A stretch of DNA of 64,000 nt from Escarpia spicata (GCA_963995525.1 OZ023207.1:5936031-6000030); one strand, 5' to 3'. Positions 1 through 13,699 are shown, numbered from the stretch's first letter. The notes: a model not told the origin generated them from the sequence alone. A program made the numbers and translations.

Positions 1-1490
<1,490 letters not shown>

Positions 1491-1884
1491 TGCAAATCCT
1501 CTCCCATTTTCACCTCAAAGTGCAAGTATGTTGGATTATTTATGGACGATATAACGGTGAAAAAGTTACTATTAGTATTGAAATAGATGAAGCAGCTCTC
1601 ATGTGGCGCCTGCTATTGTGTCCAAATTATAGATATGATAACGCCTACACTATATTAATTCTTAACTTTGTATGATTATATCAAACGTATTGCTAAATAT
1701 TACATTTACCCCAGATGTGTTAATTTTTCATGTCCTGCTTTTTATGACTATTATGTCTTGAATCAGATGACGTCAATGGTACAAAACAGAAGTTCGCAAT
1801 ATTTGTTAAAAACTTTCATCAATTAAATTTTTTAAATACAAATTACAGCCCTCGGTGTATGTAAATTCTATGCTGTGCACAACG
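1491..1884. other. Intergenic, AT-rich
   Basis: No coding signal or clear repeat seen. This is the part of copy A's flank that is not shared with copy B, which diverges right after ACCGCAAAC. Confidence 0.5.
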
Positions 1885-2160
1885 AGCTTAGTTTAGCTTG
1901 GCCCTAAATGACATATCCATCCCGTGACCTGCTGCCTAACAAAAACTCCGTCAAGCGATCAAAAATAGATGCCGTGGTGGTTGGTGCGTTCTTGCATTCC
2001 GTTGTATATTTTGGTGAAATGCTGGCCACAAACGTGGTTCTTTATGACAAAAACATCAGGCAAATTATTAAAAGTGACAATGATATTGAATAATGCTTTA
2101 TTTATGAGCTGTCATGCAGCAATAGTATTGCAATTCACGTATATAACCGTTATCAACATT
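1885..2160 (+). repeat. Interspersed repeat R, copy 1
   Basis: Shares a diverged stretch with 22215-22480, including TGACATATCCATC, a run around AAACTCCGTC and GATGCC. No coding potential is recognised. It may be the non-coding part of an unclassified transposon. Confidence 0.6.
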
Positions 2161-2589
2161 CGTGGCAAAGGCAAAGCTTGACGGAGGTCACGCACAAAAA
2201 AGATTGTGACGTAAGCTAACCGCGACGTACTGGATGCATCAATTTGCACTTAATCCACGTCTGCTCTGTCGGCAACGATTGTTCTGTCGTTCCGACAAGG
2301 CCGACTCGCGGAAGGCAATGTTATTTACTGTGCGCGAGCAGTCACTTGGCATGGCGGAACTTTCATCATATAGTTGGCGCGGTTTGATAAAAAAGGAATC
2401 TGAAGTCAGTTGTGTGGGCCTATACATCTAAACGAGTTAATACAATAATTTGTAACTAATAATAATAATAAGATAACTTCTATCGCGCCTAAATCCTTAG
2501 AAAACAAGCTCAGAGGCGCATCAAAACAAAAGGATTGGTCAATCTCAAAATCCATAAGTAGTATTCCAGTTGTCAACAGATGGGTCAAG
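2161..2589. other. Intergenic between repeat R and a LINE fragment
   Basis: No recognisable coding sequence. Contains a short AAT-rich run near 2456. Short ORFs on both strands overlap one another and show no domain. Confidence 0.4.
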
Positions 2590-3340
2590 GCGCTTGGAAG
2601 TTACGGTGGATAAGCAAGGTTGTAAAGATAAGTTTTTAAATGACGACGGAATTTTGTAATATTTTCAACTGATCTAACCCTAACAGGGAGCATATTCCAA
2701 AGAGTTAGTGCAGCAACATAAAACGCCCTAGTTCCAATGTTATTGTTGACTCTAGGAACAAAAAGTAGGTCAGAACTAGAAGATCGAAGCTGTATAGGTT
2801 TTCGTACAGGAGTAAGCAATGAATGCAAATATGATGGTTCCCTACTGGTCAGTGCCTGGTATGTAATAGCACAGATCTTAAATATTATACGATATCGTAC
2901 AGGAAGCCAATGCAAAGACTTCAAAAGTGGTACAGAGCGAAAAAAACGAGGTGATTTAGTAACTACTCTTGCTAGACAATTATGGACACGCTGAAATTTT
3001 TTGATATCCTTGCTGGTGAGATTATAAAGGAGGGAATTGCAATATTCAAGTGTGCTGCTAACAAGCGCTGTTGCAATAGTTTTAGTAACAGAAAATTACA
3101 TATACCGGCGAATACGGCGAACATCACGATTATGAAGAAAAAAAGCGACATGTTTGAGATATGTGTTGTTGGAAATTGAAGTTACTATCAAAGATCACTC
3201 CTAGATTACGCACCGAGGTTGCTGGCCTGATACACTGATTCAAAATACCCGTAAGGTAAAACCATCCACAATATCACGCCTATAGTTTATGCCAAGCCAG
3301 GTTATCGTTTTAGTATTACCCCACGCAGAAAGGTTGCTTT
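2590..3340 (-). pseudogene. LINE reverse transcriptase C-terminal fragment (L2/CR1-like)
   Basis: The minus strand encodes the tail of a non-LTR retrotransposon polyprotein. An open stretch at 2601-2924 carries KSLHWLPV, AFYVAALTLWN and FRRHLKTYLYNLA. This is the signature of the region after the RT thumb in L2/CR1-type LINEs. Reading upstream (higher coordinates) gives further family-like text such as NLGVIFDSN, LEYCNSLLYNL and KFQRVHNCLARVV, broken by stops. No endonuclease or RT core is present, so this is a 5'-truncated dead copy. The clade assignment is tentative. Confidence 0.8.
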
Positions 3341-3510
3341 GAAAGTGCGGCTGACCACGCCATGTGATGCTGCGTAGCGTAGCCATTAAATGTTGTGCAA
3401 AGCGTACGTAAATAATTATACAAATGCAGGAAAGACAATCACTGTAAAATATCGTGCTAGTAAGAATGTGAAGTCGGATAAAACTAACAAGTGCAAAGTT
3501 CTAAGCATGA

Positions 3511-4815
3511 ATGAAATATTCGTTTGACGAATCGACTAACAGCATGCACGTGACGAAACGTAACTGGAAGATGATCGCGACAATACCAGTAGTGAACGGT
3601 AAGGTGCAGAGAAACCTCGAGTTTCTGCTAGACACTGTGGCAACATGCAACATGTTGACACGCCGCGATCATGCCATCACGGTCAAACCGCAACTGACCG
3701 CGACAAAGGAAGCAGTCACGCTGTATGACGACGCTATAGTGATGCCAGATGGTTGGTGTACCATGACAGTTACTGACAACTCGAACAACAAACACCAGCT
3801 GAACTTTTTAGTGATCAACACTAAGCAACACAGTTTGCTGTCACTGAACATTTGCATTGATCTCGGTCTAATAAAGATGAATGAGTGTGTTCACTTCGTG
3901 TCAGAAGAACCACTTGAAAATGTTCTGATGCAGTATGAGAATGTGTTTCATGGTATTGGATGTCTACCTGGCGAGTTTGAGCTAGATGTCGATCCGTCTG
4001 TAACCTCAGTCCAAGTTAGACCAAGGAAAATGAATTTCTCTTTCGATGAAAGATGACCAACGAAAATGAATTCCTCTTTTAATGAAAGATTACGTGAAAG
4101 CCAAGATTAATACTCTGGAAGAACAATGTAAATCGAGAAGGTTGAGAATCCTATACCATGAATAAGTAACTTGCAGCCAGTCAGGAAAACAAACGGGACA
4201 GTTAGACTTTTTCTTGATCCACAAAATCTGTACCAGGCTCTGAGAAGAAACCACTTTAAGTTGACAGGCATCGAAGATGTGTTGCCTCAGTTGGCAGAGG
4301 CCAAGGTGGTCAGCCTGTGTGATGCTAAGAACGGTTTCTTACATGTGAAATTGTCGAAGAAATCCAGTCATCTCACAACATTTACAGGAGATACAATCAA
4401 CACCAGAAGAGTTTCAGCGGAGACTCCCGAGTGCCTTGGAAGGACTAGAAGGTGTATCAGTCGTGCCGGACGACATACTGATATTCGGGAAAGATAGAGC
4501 AGAGCACGATGACAATTTGAGAAAATTTCTCAAACGAACTAATGAGTGTGGACTGAAACTGAACAAGAACAAATGCAGATTCCACATGATAGAACTACCA
4601 TACACCATACACATGCTTACATCAGAAGGTATGAAAGCGGACCCGAAGAAGGTGTGTGCAATCAGAGACAAGGAAGCACCACGAAACTCATAGGAAGTAC
4701 AACGTTTCCTAGCATATGTCAACTACATGGCTAAGTTCATGAAGAACTTATCTGCAGAGTGTGAGCAGCTGCGTAGACTATTGAATCTACCAAAGAAAGA
4801 GTTTTGCTGGGGAGT
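3511..4815 (+). pseudogene. Gypsy-type LTR retrotransposon pol fragment: protease and RT
   Basis: An open frame at 3511-4056 carries a retropepsin-like segment (FLLDTVATCN, where the family has DTG, so the active-site Gly is lost). It is followed by the usual linker to RT. From about 4171 RT text appears (KTNGTVRLFLDPQNLYQA, KVVSLCDAKNGF), then a deletion removes the middle of the palm. RT resumes with SVVPDDILIFGKD (catalytic DD present, preceding Tyr lost) and KADPKKVCAIRD. Frameshifts and stops separate the pieces. The frame runs up to CWGVDQ, where an RTE-type LINE has inserted, and continues at 5711. Confidence 0.9.
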
Positions 4816-5710
4816 AGACCAGAGAAATGACAGATGCCCTAGAAGACCACACTGCCACAGTCAACATTGGAGGACGCATCATCACCAATCTACGGTTTGC
4901 TGATGACATCGACGGGATGGCTGGAAGTGAAGAGGAACTTGATAATCTTGTGAACCGACTGGACGAAACATCAGCCAAATATAGAATGGGTATTAGCACA
5001 GAAAAATACAAGCTAATGACAAAAATGCACTGACGTCCCGAATAACTGCCAATGGAAGCGAACTGGAAAAAGTAAGTCAGTTCAAGGACCTTGGAGCTAT
5101 CATCAATGAAGAAGGTTCCACTAACGAAATCTTTGCAAGATCTGCGCAAACATTAACATCACTGGCGAAATTGAAACCAGTTTGGAGAGACAAGAACATT
5201 GCACTGAAATCCAAACTTAAACTAGTACGTACACTGGTCCTTTCCATGTTTCTGTATGCAAGCGAATCATGGACACTCACAGCGGAACTGCAAAGAAGAA
5301 TTGTTGCAGTGGAAATGAAATGCTATTGAAGAATCCTCGGAATTTTCTACATTGACCACATCACCAACGATGACATCAGAAAACTCATTACTCAACATAT
5401 GGGACATTACGAAGACCTGCTGACTAGAGTAAAACAGAGGAAACTGAGATGGTATGATCATGTAACATGATCAAGCGGGCGCACAAAAACAATACTACAA
5501 GGAACAATGCGAGGGAAAAGAAGACATGGAAGACAGAGGAAGAGATGGTCAGACAATATTGTAGAATGGACTGGGAAGACCTTCGCAGAAACTCAGACAT
5601 TAGCACACAATCGCGAAGACTGGCGTCGACTGGTGAAACATTCAACAATGCAGCGCCCCTGTGACCCATGCGGGTTACGGGAGCATTAAGTAAGAAATAA
5701 GACCAGAGAA
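4816..5710 (+). mobile_element. RTE-type LINE fragment nested in the Gypsy relic, with 11-bp TSD
   Basis: The direct repeat AGACCAGAGAA occurs at 4816-4826 and 5700-5710, exactly where the Gypsy frame stops and resumes. The insert (4827-5699) encodes a 5'-truncated RTE-like RT tail: NLRFADDIDG holds the catalytic FADD box, with RKRWSDNIVEW and DWRRLVKH near the 3' end. Stop codons and a frame change near 5030 break it. The 3' tail ends in short A-rich repeats, as usual for RTE-clade elements. Confidence 0.88.
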
Positions 5711-6500
5711 CCGCGCATGGGATTCTGAAACAAATGCTGACCGTGACGTCAGAGAAACAGCTGCAGTATTACGATAGCCGCAAGCGAATCGTAATCCAGA
5801 CAGACGCAAGTACAGCTGGACTAGGTGCAGTGTTAATGCAGGAAGACAAACCTGTTGCCTACGTGTCAAGATCTCTGAGCAAGAGTCAGTCGAATTACGC
5901 GTCAATTGAATTTGAGTGCCTACCGATCGTAATCGCCATGAACAAGTTCGACCAGTACATCTTTGGACACCCGAATGTGACAGTTCACACGGATCATCGT
6001 CCACTGGAAGCGATCATGGACAAGTCACTACTTGCAGCTCCCAAGAGAATACAAGCGATGATGCTAACCTTACAGAGGCACGCATTTACAGTGAGACGGA
6101 GACCAGACAAAGAACAGATCATTGCTGATTTGTGTAAATGTAACTATGAACAGCCTGAAGAACCAGCCGTACGAGACCACGTGTTCCAACTCCAACAAAA
6201 CGTGTCTCAGAGTGTCGACAATTCGATACAATCGATCCACTCACAGGCTATCCAGTAACAAACACGTTGGATGTCACGATACATAAGCAGACCGAGCGTG
6301 ACTAACGTCTCCAACAGCAAGTCATCAAGAATGGCTGGCCGAAAGACGTAACCGACGTGTCAGAACCAGTAAGGCCATGGTGGACATTTCGAGATGAACT
6401 AGCAATTCCCGATGGTGTTGTATACAAGGGACTAAGACTAAAAGTTGTAATCCCAACCCATATGCGTGGATACATGCTGAAACGTCTATGTGACTATTCA
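5711..6500 (+). pseudogene. Gypsy RNase H domain and start of integrase region
   Basis: The frame at 5734-6258 holds the Gypsy RT-connection/RNase H domain: IQTDASTAGLGAVLMQ, PVAYVSRSLS, YASIEFECLPIV and VHTDHRPLEAI. After a stop near 6258 the N-terminal integrase region can still be read around 6339-6490 (GWPKDV, IPDGVVYKG, RGYMLKRL). It then breaks at a second insertion. Continues the element that begins at 3511. Confidence 0.88.
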
Positions 6501-6775
6501 CACGGATCATCGTAAGTAAATTGTGAATGTGAATGTGAATGAACGTTTATTCAACAAAATTCAACAAATTGAATGGCTAACTAAGGAAATTTGAACGTGA
6601 ACATTATGCAACTCTCTTTGTAGAAAATAAACATAACCTTAAAAGTATTGGTCCTTATTAAAAGAAATATTAAACAAGAAACATGAATAGATAGCACAGA
6701 CAACATTCATTATTAAAAAAATTGAAACATCAGTGGTGTGGTGTTAACAGGCGTGGATACATGCTGAACCGTCTA
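6464..6775 (+). mobile_element. LINE-derived insert inside Gypsy integrase, flanked by a 25-bp direct repeat
   Basis: The stretch starting GCGTGGATACATGCTGAA occurs at 6464-6488 and again at 6751-6775, bracketing foreign DNA. The insert includes GTGAAT repeats (about 6520-6540) and a piece at 6575-6745 that matches the LINE at 16310-16470. A short piece, TCACACGGATCATCGT near 6498, repeats the RNase H region near 5985, which suggests a more complex rearrangement than a simple insertion. Confidence 0.7.
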
Positions 6776-7500
6776 CATGTAAGCTACCAGGGGACAGAAA
6801 CCATGTTTTGGCATGGCATGGCAGTAGATGTGAAGCACAACATTGCTAATTGTAACGCATGCAGAAGAGACGCTCGTGAGCAGACGAAGCATACCAAACA
6901 AGCCGTGGAAGAAAGTAGGAATTGACATTTTCCTGCACACATCTATCAACTACTTGGTGATCACTGACTACTTCTCCGACAACATTGAGTTTGAGAAACT
7001 AACAAAACCTGCAAGAGATGCTTCGCGAGACTGGGCATCACACATTCTGTGCATTCAGACAATGGATATCAGTTCACATCACGTGAATTCGCAATATTCA
7101 GTGCAGAATGGGAGTATGAGCACACGACAAGTTAGCCATAGTACTCACAGTCGAATGGCAAAGCAGACGTCATTGTGAAACTAGCAAAGATAATGCTGAA
7201 GAGAGCAGCAGACCCACAACTTGCTCTGTTAGAATAATACGGGAATGACGACCAGTTCAATCCAGAGACTTCTTAACATATCAACCCGATCCGTGTTACC
7301 ACAGCGTGAATATATCAGCGAAGACGACGAAGAGAATCGGGCGTAGCAAGTGGAAAACAAGATGGCGGGCATTGGAGTTGCCCTGGTGAAGGCTCCTCAA
7401 CTGAACACAATTTCTACTCTGTTGAATGGTTATTACAAACCCGGACATATGTATTAGAACAGCCCCCGCAGACCCCAATGTGACGAAAAACCAGGGGGGG
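6751..7500 (+). pseudogene. Gypsy integrase zinc finger and core, degraded
   Basis: Open text at 6749-6925 (RGYMLNRLH, FWHGMAVD, NCNACRRDA) is the HHCC zinc-binding region of a Gypsy integrase. After a frameshift the core begins (VGIDIFLHTSINYLVITDYFSD) with the first catalytic Asp. Later parts are scrambled by indels and stops. From about 6921 onward this sequence is duplicated at 13873. Confidence 0.8.
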
Positions 7501-8433
7501 CTCAGCTACCAAGTTAGCTGAAGGCACCAGGACTCAGCTCCTCTTCTTGAACGACGATCTGACGCCGATCAGTGCCAGGCTGCTGTACAACGGCCGGGTA
7601 GCAAAGAGAAAGAAATTTATTGTTCGTCAGACGGGACTATTCTCATTAAGAGCAATGTCAACAAAGTGATCGTTGTCAAATCTGTCAAAGAACTGAATGA
7701 CAATACGAAATGAGTTATCATGAATTTAGTACAGCTCCAGTGCTTTTGTACTTGTATACATCAAGCCATGAATGTATAGAGTAAGTTCACCAAATACTGG
7801 GTTATATTGCTATGTTTATGTTATTGCACAATGTGTTTCTTTCCACGGTGCTTACATGGATTCAATGTAAGTTTCTTCAAGCATAGTTAAATTATGCCAA
7901 TACTTTGTTATATATGTAAGAAGTTTGCTAACAATCATACTTCCTTAAACTGTATTATTTGATCTTGTGTTTGCTATAATAAATGTGTTCCTTATTTGCA
8001 AATTAAAGATGTGAAGCTGATTAATAACTGGCATTGCACTAAATACATTTCTTCTATTCTGCCATTTAGTCACTTTGAAAATGACTAGGATTTTCTCAAT
8101 ACCATCGCTGATATTTGGTTTGATCTTACAAATATATAGTTTTGTGAGTTACAAAATAGGTTACTTAATCCTTTTGATTTAAACAATAGTAGTCTAACTT
8201 GCCTATTTATAATAATGATCCAGATCTACAATATTTCGATAATGTGTAGTTAGCTGTACTAAACAATTGTGACTATTTTGTTCAAGACACTTTTATTAAC
8301 AAATGTTCTCACCTGTCACCAATGAACAGCATGTTTTCCTTACTGCACACTAAGATTAGAAGTATTGGCAAGCATCTACATGAATTAAACCAATATCTTC
8401 AGGTGCTAGATCATAAGTTTTCTGTACTTGGTG
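6921..8433 (+). repeat. Segmental duplication C, copy 1
   Basis: Near-identical to 13873-15403. It spans the degraded Gypsy integrase, the presumed 3' part of that element, and the 5' part of a LINE (MNSMFSLLHTK frame near 8320). Copy 1 is cut at 8433 by an inverted LINE fragment, whereas copy 2 continues into the LINE endonuclease domain. Confidence 0.85.
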
Positions 8434-8800
8434 ACCTCGCTTTTAGAAACCCATTTTGAGATGGGTTTATCAAGTTATGTTTAACAAGAAAATCCACCAT
8501 GTGATCTTTAATTAGTCCTTCTAATAATTTGCAAAGCACCGATGTTAAACTTATATAGTTTTCTGATTTGTTCCTCGAACCTTTTTTAAATAACGGTATA
8601 ATGTTTGCTTCTTTCCATTCCAATGGAACCACTCCCTCTTCTAATGACGAATTGAAAACTGTTGCAAGCGATAGGCTAATTTGTTCTACAATTTCTAATA
8701 GTAGTTTGGGCGGAATCCCATCCACTGCAGGTGGTTAATTATCCTTCATAGCCCTTATTTTCTTAGCTACTGTCATCGTCACGTTTATCGACTTCTCTTC
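8434..8800 (-). pseudogene. LINE reverse transcriptase N-terminal fragment, inverted
   Basis: The minus strand reads VAKKIRAMKDN, a stop, then DGIPPKLLLEI, VPLEWKEANIIPLFKKGS and NLINPSQNGFL. These are the classic opening RT motifs of L2/CR1/Jockey-like LINEs. The frame stays open over 8411-8725, although its last residues come from the duplicated sequence. There is no RT catalytic core, so this is a fragment inserted into duplication C. Confidence 0.82.
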
Positions 8801-8960
8801 TATCACATTTACTCTCACTTCCTTTCGTCCCTTAATCTTTCCTCCCATCACATTTTCTTCTCTCCTCTCCCGTCCCATTTTCCTTCCCTCCAATCACCTT
8901 CCCTTCTCTCAGACTCCTTTCGTCTCTCTCCATGTCACCTGTCTCCTTGCTAATTTTCAT
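8780..8960. repeat. Polypyrimidine tract
   Basis: About 180 bp of strongly C/T-biased DNA on the plus strand (TCTTCTCTCCTCTCCC and similar). Low complexity, no coding role evident. Confidence 0.7.
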
Positions 8961-9809
8961 CTCCACGATGATGTATGTTGTCTAACATTTGTTAAATATT
9001 ACTATCACGACTGTCAAGTACCAAGGCATCTAGTAAATGAAGGGTATTTTTGCTAAGTACATTCAAAATATCCCGAAAAATACATCCTTGATACGTATGA
9101 TACACAGATGGTTAATATATGCCACACGACAGTACGCCTGTTTTAATACAATTTAACGACATACCTGTCTCAATGACGTAACCAAGACATTTCTTGAACA
9201 TTACATCTACAAACTTACATGCGATATATATCAATCACCAGGAATATTCATATATGAATCGACATTTGAGAGCAGCGCGCGATAATGGCACACATGGCTA
9301 ATTTCCTCTCTTTGAAACGGTAAATTAATGATGCTAAGTCTGCAATGATTACGTGAGAGCGTGGAAAGTGCCTATAAGACACAGTTGTTGCCACTGATCT
9401 GCTCACTAACTATTGGAAGTAGACATCGCTGTTGCGTCGAGAAGCAGAATATCTTGCAAAATAATGTTATTTGTTTTTCAAAAATTGGACAGTTAGCTAT
9501 AAAGAACATTGGCTTTCAAAGACGTCATAAATTTCGTTCAGGCCATCGACGTATCGCTTTAGATCATGTGGACATAAAGATGTTCTACATTACCAAAATG
9601 GAACCCGGGATTATTTGACAGTTTTTTCGCGCCCGTTGTTGGACGGCGAATCGTACAGGTGGGGACAGCAAGACGCACTATCTACAGCAAGACGTACCTG
9701 GAACATTACCGGTTGTTATGTGTAAAAAATTCCGAAATACAAAGTTCAGTTCATAGCTTGAACTCTAAATTGGATTCTACGGACACGCAATGATAATATA
9801 AATTGTATC
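8961..9809. other. Upstream region of the GPCR gene
   Basis: No second gene recognised. An open frame at 9361-9618 shows no domain and no family resemblance. This stretch presumably holds the 5' UTR and promoter of the GPCR at 9810, but no clear TATA box decides the start. Confidence 0.4.
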
Positions 9810-10745
9810 ATGGATTCGGATGAATATAACAACGTGAAGACAGGGGTAATCGCGACAATAATTGTCTGGAATATCGTCATGAACTCTCTACTCCTCGCAG
9901 TGCTACTGAAATATCCAGAACTTCGCGAAGACCGCACAGCTCTCTTCATAATGTCGCTCTCTCTGGGTGATCTATTCATGGGTCTCACGACCTTTCCAAT
10001 CAGCGCATTAGTGTGTTCTAACGTGACCCCGACGGTGCAACATATGACGCAATACCTTCCCAAAGTTAACATGGCATGCATGGCTTTTACCGCATTCGTC
10101 TCGATGCACAGTCAAGCGTGGGTGGCCATGTCCAAGATGATATATATTCTGAAGCCGCTTAAATACGAAATACTGCTCTCAAGAAAACGCTGCTACGGAA
10201 TAATTGCCTCCATATGGGTGGCAGGTGCCACCGCCGGAATATTAATCTCGAACTTTGCCACTACGTGGAATACCGATCTGTGCACGAACAGAATACGCAC
10301 GGGCAGCACCAGCGTGTCTATGATCCTGTTAATCTATTACTTCGTAGTAACCATTATCCCAGAGGCGACACTCATCTACGCCACGGTGAGAATTTTTGTT
10401 ATCATCGTTCGAACTCACAGGCAAGTTTCAGCACAGGAAATGTCAGTCAACGGGAGCGGCTCCGTCTCGGGAACAGTGACTCTAAAGGCCATTCGGTCCT
10501 CCAGAAACATCCTTGTCATATGCTTCGTAGCATTGGCGCTCACGGTGCCGCTTGTAGGGCATATGGTGATGCGATTCATCTTAGGTGACAGTCAGGTAGT
10601 AGCGACGTTTAGTTTCTTCGCTATTTGGGTTTACAGCTGCATTACGTTCACGAATAGTTTCGTGTATATGGTTCTCCACCGGTCGATCCGACATAAATTA
10701 AGGCTAATGTTGATTGGGGTGTACGAATCCTGCCGTAGTTGCTGA
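9810..10745 (+). CDS. Divergent rhodopsin-like (class A) G protein-coupled receptor
   Basis: An intact single-exon frame of 311 aa from ATG to stop. Seven hydrophobic segments are visible, at about residues 12-34, 45-67, 85-107, 128-148, 166-190, 228-250 and 262-284. Family landmarks include LSLGDL in TM2 (conserved Asp), a Trp in TM4, and FTNSFVYMVLH at the end of TM7, which stands for NPxxY with Ser replacing Pro. The DRY box at the end of TM3 is replaced by SKM (AWVAMSKMIYILKPLKY), which is unusual. The N-terminus is short with no signal peptide, so a small ligand or an orphan role is likely; the ligand cannot be named. A broken paralogue lies at 60758-61689. Intronless structure and local duplication suggest an expanded receptor family. 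Confidence 0.85.
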   Translation: MDSDEYNNVKTGVIATIIVWNIVMNSLLLAVLLKYPELREDRTALFIMSLSLGDLFMGLTTFPISALVCSNVTPTVQHMTQYLPKVNMACMAFTAFVSMHSQAWVAMSKMIYILKPLKYEILLSRKRCYGIIASIWVAGATAGILISNFATTWNTDLCTNRIRTGSTSVSMILLIYYFVVTIIPEATLIYATVRIFVIIVRTHRQVSAQEMSVNGSGSVSGTVTLKAIRSSRNILVICFVALALTVPLVGHMVMRFILGDSQVVATFSFFAIWVYSCITFTNSFVYMVLHRSIRHKLRLMLIGVYESCRSC

Positions 10746-10887
10746 AGGGAGAAATATTGACATTTGTGACCATCTAAACTCTGCACATGAACCGCATGGG
10801 GAGTAAAAAAACGTCTTGCTGTAATTTGCTCTGCTTGCTCAGAGCACATCTCGCATCCAACTGAGAATCAGCTCGATGGATCCGGAC
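10746..10887 (+). other. GPCR 3' flank
   Basis: Short AT-rich stretch between the GPCR stop and the start of duplicated block B. No other feature seen. Confidence 0.5.
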
Positions 10888-11452
10888 GGAGCAAGAACTA
10901 GTGGGTTAGAGATAGATGCCGACAATCCGTAAGTTTATGACATATCACACACGTGGAATAGGCTACTTATTGTCAGTTAAACGATCGGTGTTTCTTCCAA
11001 AGAAACAAGCAACGTGAAATACACAACATATGCCACGTTTCGAAAACGCATGAAGTGGCCTTAAACCCTCGCATTCAGGTCACCAGGATCGGTGTTCTTA
11101 TAACTAAACTGCCGTGCTCTATAGATCAATGATGTCGATATTGAAGTTAACAGTCACGTGTTTAGTTCTTCCAAAAATTGGTAATGATACGCAATCGTAC
11201 TAATTTGTGTAAATGAGTCAATGCATATTTGAGATTGAGGAGGCGCATTTATTGAATTTATAGTTTGCTTCCTGATAATGTCAGCAAGAGAGGTGAATGG
11301 TACTTGGTGCATATACGCACGCACGCGAACACGCACGAACGGACGCACACAAACACATGCACACACAACAAACAAACACGCACACACGCACGCACGCACC
11401 CATGCGCACAACCTCCCCCCACCCCACCCCACATACACATTATATGTTGTCT

Positions 11453-13299
11453 TAAGTACAATTTTTATCAAACACAAATTGCAGCACTGAATGAATTAGG
11501 TTCCCACGATTGGTGGAAAAACATGACAAAAATAATGGGACTTAAAACAAATGACAATTCATGCATGCAAGGTCTTGCTAACAAAACAACGAATGGTGAT
11601 TGCGCGTTACTAGCCAGTAGAATGAACGAGTTTTTTGTATCTGTAAGTGAACATTTACCTCGTTTAAATAAGGATCACACAATATTCACAGTAAACGAGG
11701 AACTGCCAGATCAGTATGTCATCGATGTAATGACTACTTTTAAAGCTTTACAGAATGTTAAGGTGAACAAGGCTACTGGGCCTGATAACATTCCTGCGTG
11801 GGTGTTAAGAAATCACGCAAACGTCCTCGCTCCTCCATTAACTGCTATCTTTAACAAGTCTCTAAGAGAAGGAGTACTCCCTATGGAATGGAAAATGGCC
11901 AACATAATACCTTTACCAAAAACAAACCCACCTGTGTCGATTGAAAAATACATTAGACCAATTTCACTAACTCCAATAGCTGCTAAGGTGTTTGAATCAA
12001 TAATAATGAAATGGGTGGATGACACAATTGAAGGAGAAATTGATGCTAAGCAATTTGGTGGAATTAGTGGAACTTCCACAACAGACGTTCTTGTCGAAAT
12101 GATACACACATGGTATGAGGCGACTGATAAATTGGACTCTTATGTCCGTGTTGTAATGCTAGATTTTAGCAAAGCGTTTGAACTTATTAACATTTGTTAC
12201 TAGAAAAGCTACAGTTGTATGGTTTGCCTTCACATATTATAAGATGGATGGCAAAATTTTTACTGGACAGAACTCAACAAGTAAAAATAGGAAATGAATA
12301 TTCGCATCCTGGTCACCCCAATGGGGGTAGTACCACAAGGAACACTGTCTGGACCTAAATGTTTTCTAGTGTACATAAATGATTTAGAAACGCCTGTTCC
12401 GTCATATAAATATATAGATGACAGTACATTGTTCGAAGTATGCGACAGAAAGGGTGTATCTGTTATACAAGAATCGGTTGACGTTGCCGCTAAGTGGACA
12501 GAACAGAATGATATGAAAATTAATTTAGGAAAATCAAAAGAGATGATCATCTGTTTTGCACAAGACCGCAATTTTCGAAACACTATCCCGAATATAACGA
12601 TCGATGGAAAAGATTTAGATCAAGTAGACCATGCCAAACTTCTAGGTGTTACAATTTCACAGGATCTGACATGGAATAAGCATGTCGAAAATATTGTGAA
12701 AAAGGCAGGGAAACGATTGTACATGTTGTATCAGTTAAAGCGAGTAGGAATTAGCCAGAATGATCTGGTCACTATATATGTCAGTGTTGTGAGACCTGTT
12801 TTAAAATATGCATGCCCCGTATGGCACACTAACTTGCCACAATATTTATCTGACTGTATTGAAATGATACCAAAAAGAGCATTAAAGTGTATTTTTCCTG
12901 CAACAAGTTACGTTGAGATACTCACGTATGTTAAATTGGAGACATTGAAAGCAAGACGGGACTGCCTTTGCCAAAAATATTTCAATAAGATTAAAGTTAG
13001 TACACACAGATTAAACTATCTGCTGCCTGACAAAAGGCATACCAAATATGACATCAGACAGAGTAATGTGTACCCTTTGCCAATAACCCGAACAAACAGA
13101 TACCGTAACTCCTTTATACCACGGGGATTACACAACTGCCAATAACGAATGAAGGGCAAAAGGATGGTATTTATACTGTATGACATTTCAGTGTATTAAT
13201 ACTGTATGACGTTCCAATGTATAGTTGTATTTTATTGTATACTGTGAATCCAACTCAGTTGAGTTGCAAATAAACTTGTGTTATTATTATTATTATATT
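11453..13299 (+). mobile_element. 5'-truncated non-LTR retrotransposon (LINE) with RT domain
   Basis: Absent from the equivalent site near 555 in copy A, so it is a clean insertion. It encodes an RT. The first frame (to 12203) has NKATGPDNIPAWVL, MEWKMANIIPL and VVMLDFSKAFELIN (motif A). After a frameshift near 12190 the text continues, and a second shift lies near 12330. The next frame (12294-13145) has GVVPQGTLSGPKCFLVYINDL, YIDDSTLF (catalytic DD) and AKLLGVTISQDLTW. The endonuclease is missing. The 3' end has AATAAA near 13269 and a TTA-repeat tail, typical of Jockey/CR1-type elements. Confidence 0.88.
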
Positions 13300-13699
13300 A
13301 TATATTGTACTTATTGGCGTTTCGAAACATGGGACATTCTCATCACAGCACATTCCTGTTATGGACAAGATAGTAAATACTTTCTGCATAATGTCTGTAC
13401 CAAGAGAAATAAAATATTCCCAACATTTAAATTAAAACAAACGTACTGTTGTTGTCAATCTAAAGAAGGACACATACGGGTGTTGCACTAAATTAAAGCA
13501 GTTTCTCTGATAAAGGAAAAACACAACAAGCGAAATCTCTAAGCGAAGTAGTTCTGGTATTAATGTAATATACGAAATAAGACATGCTAATGTAGAAAGA
13601 CTCAAGCCGAATCTGCTTTTCCGGCGTAAGCTAATCGCAGCAATAGCACCTACTCTATTCCAATTACCACTGCTAATGCAATGTCACACCTGAGCGTTA

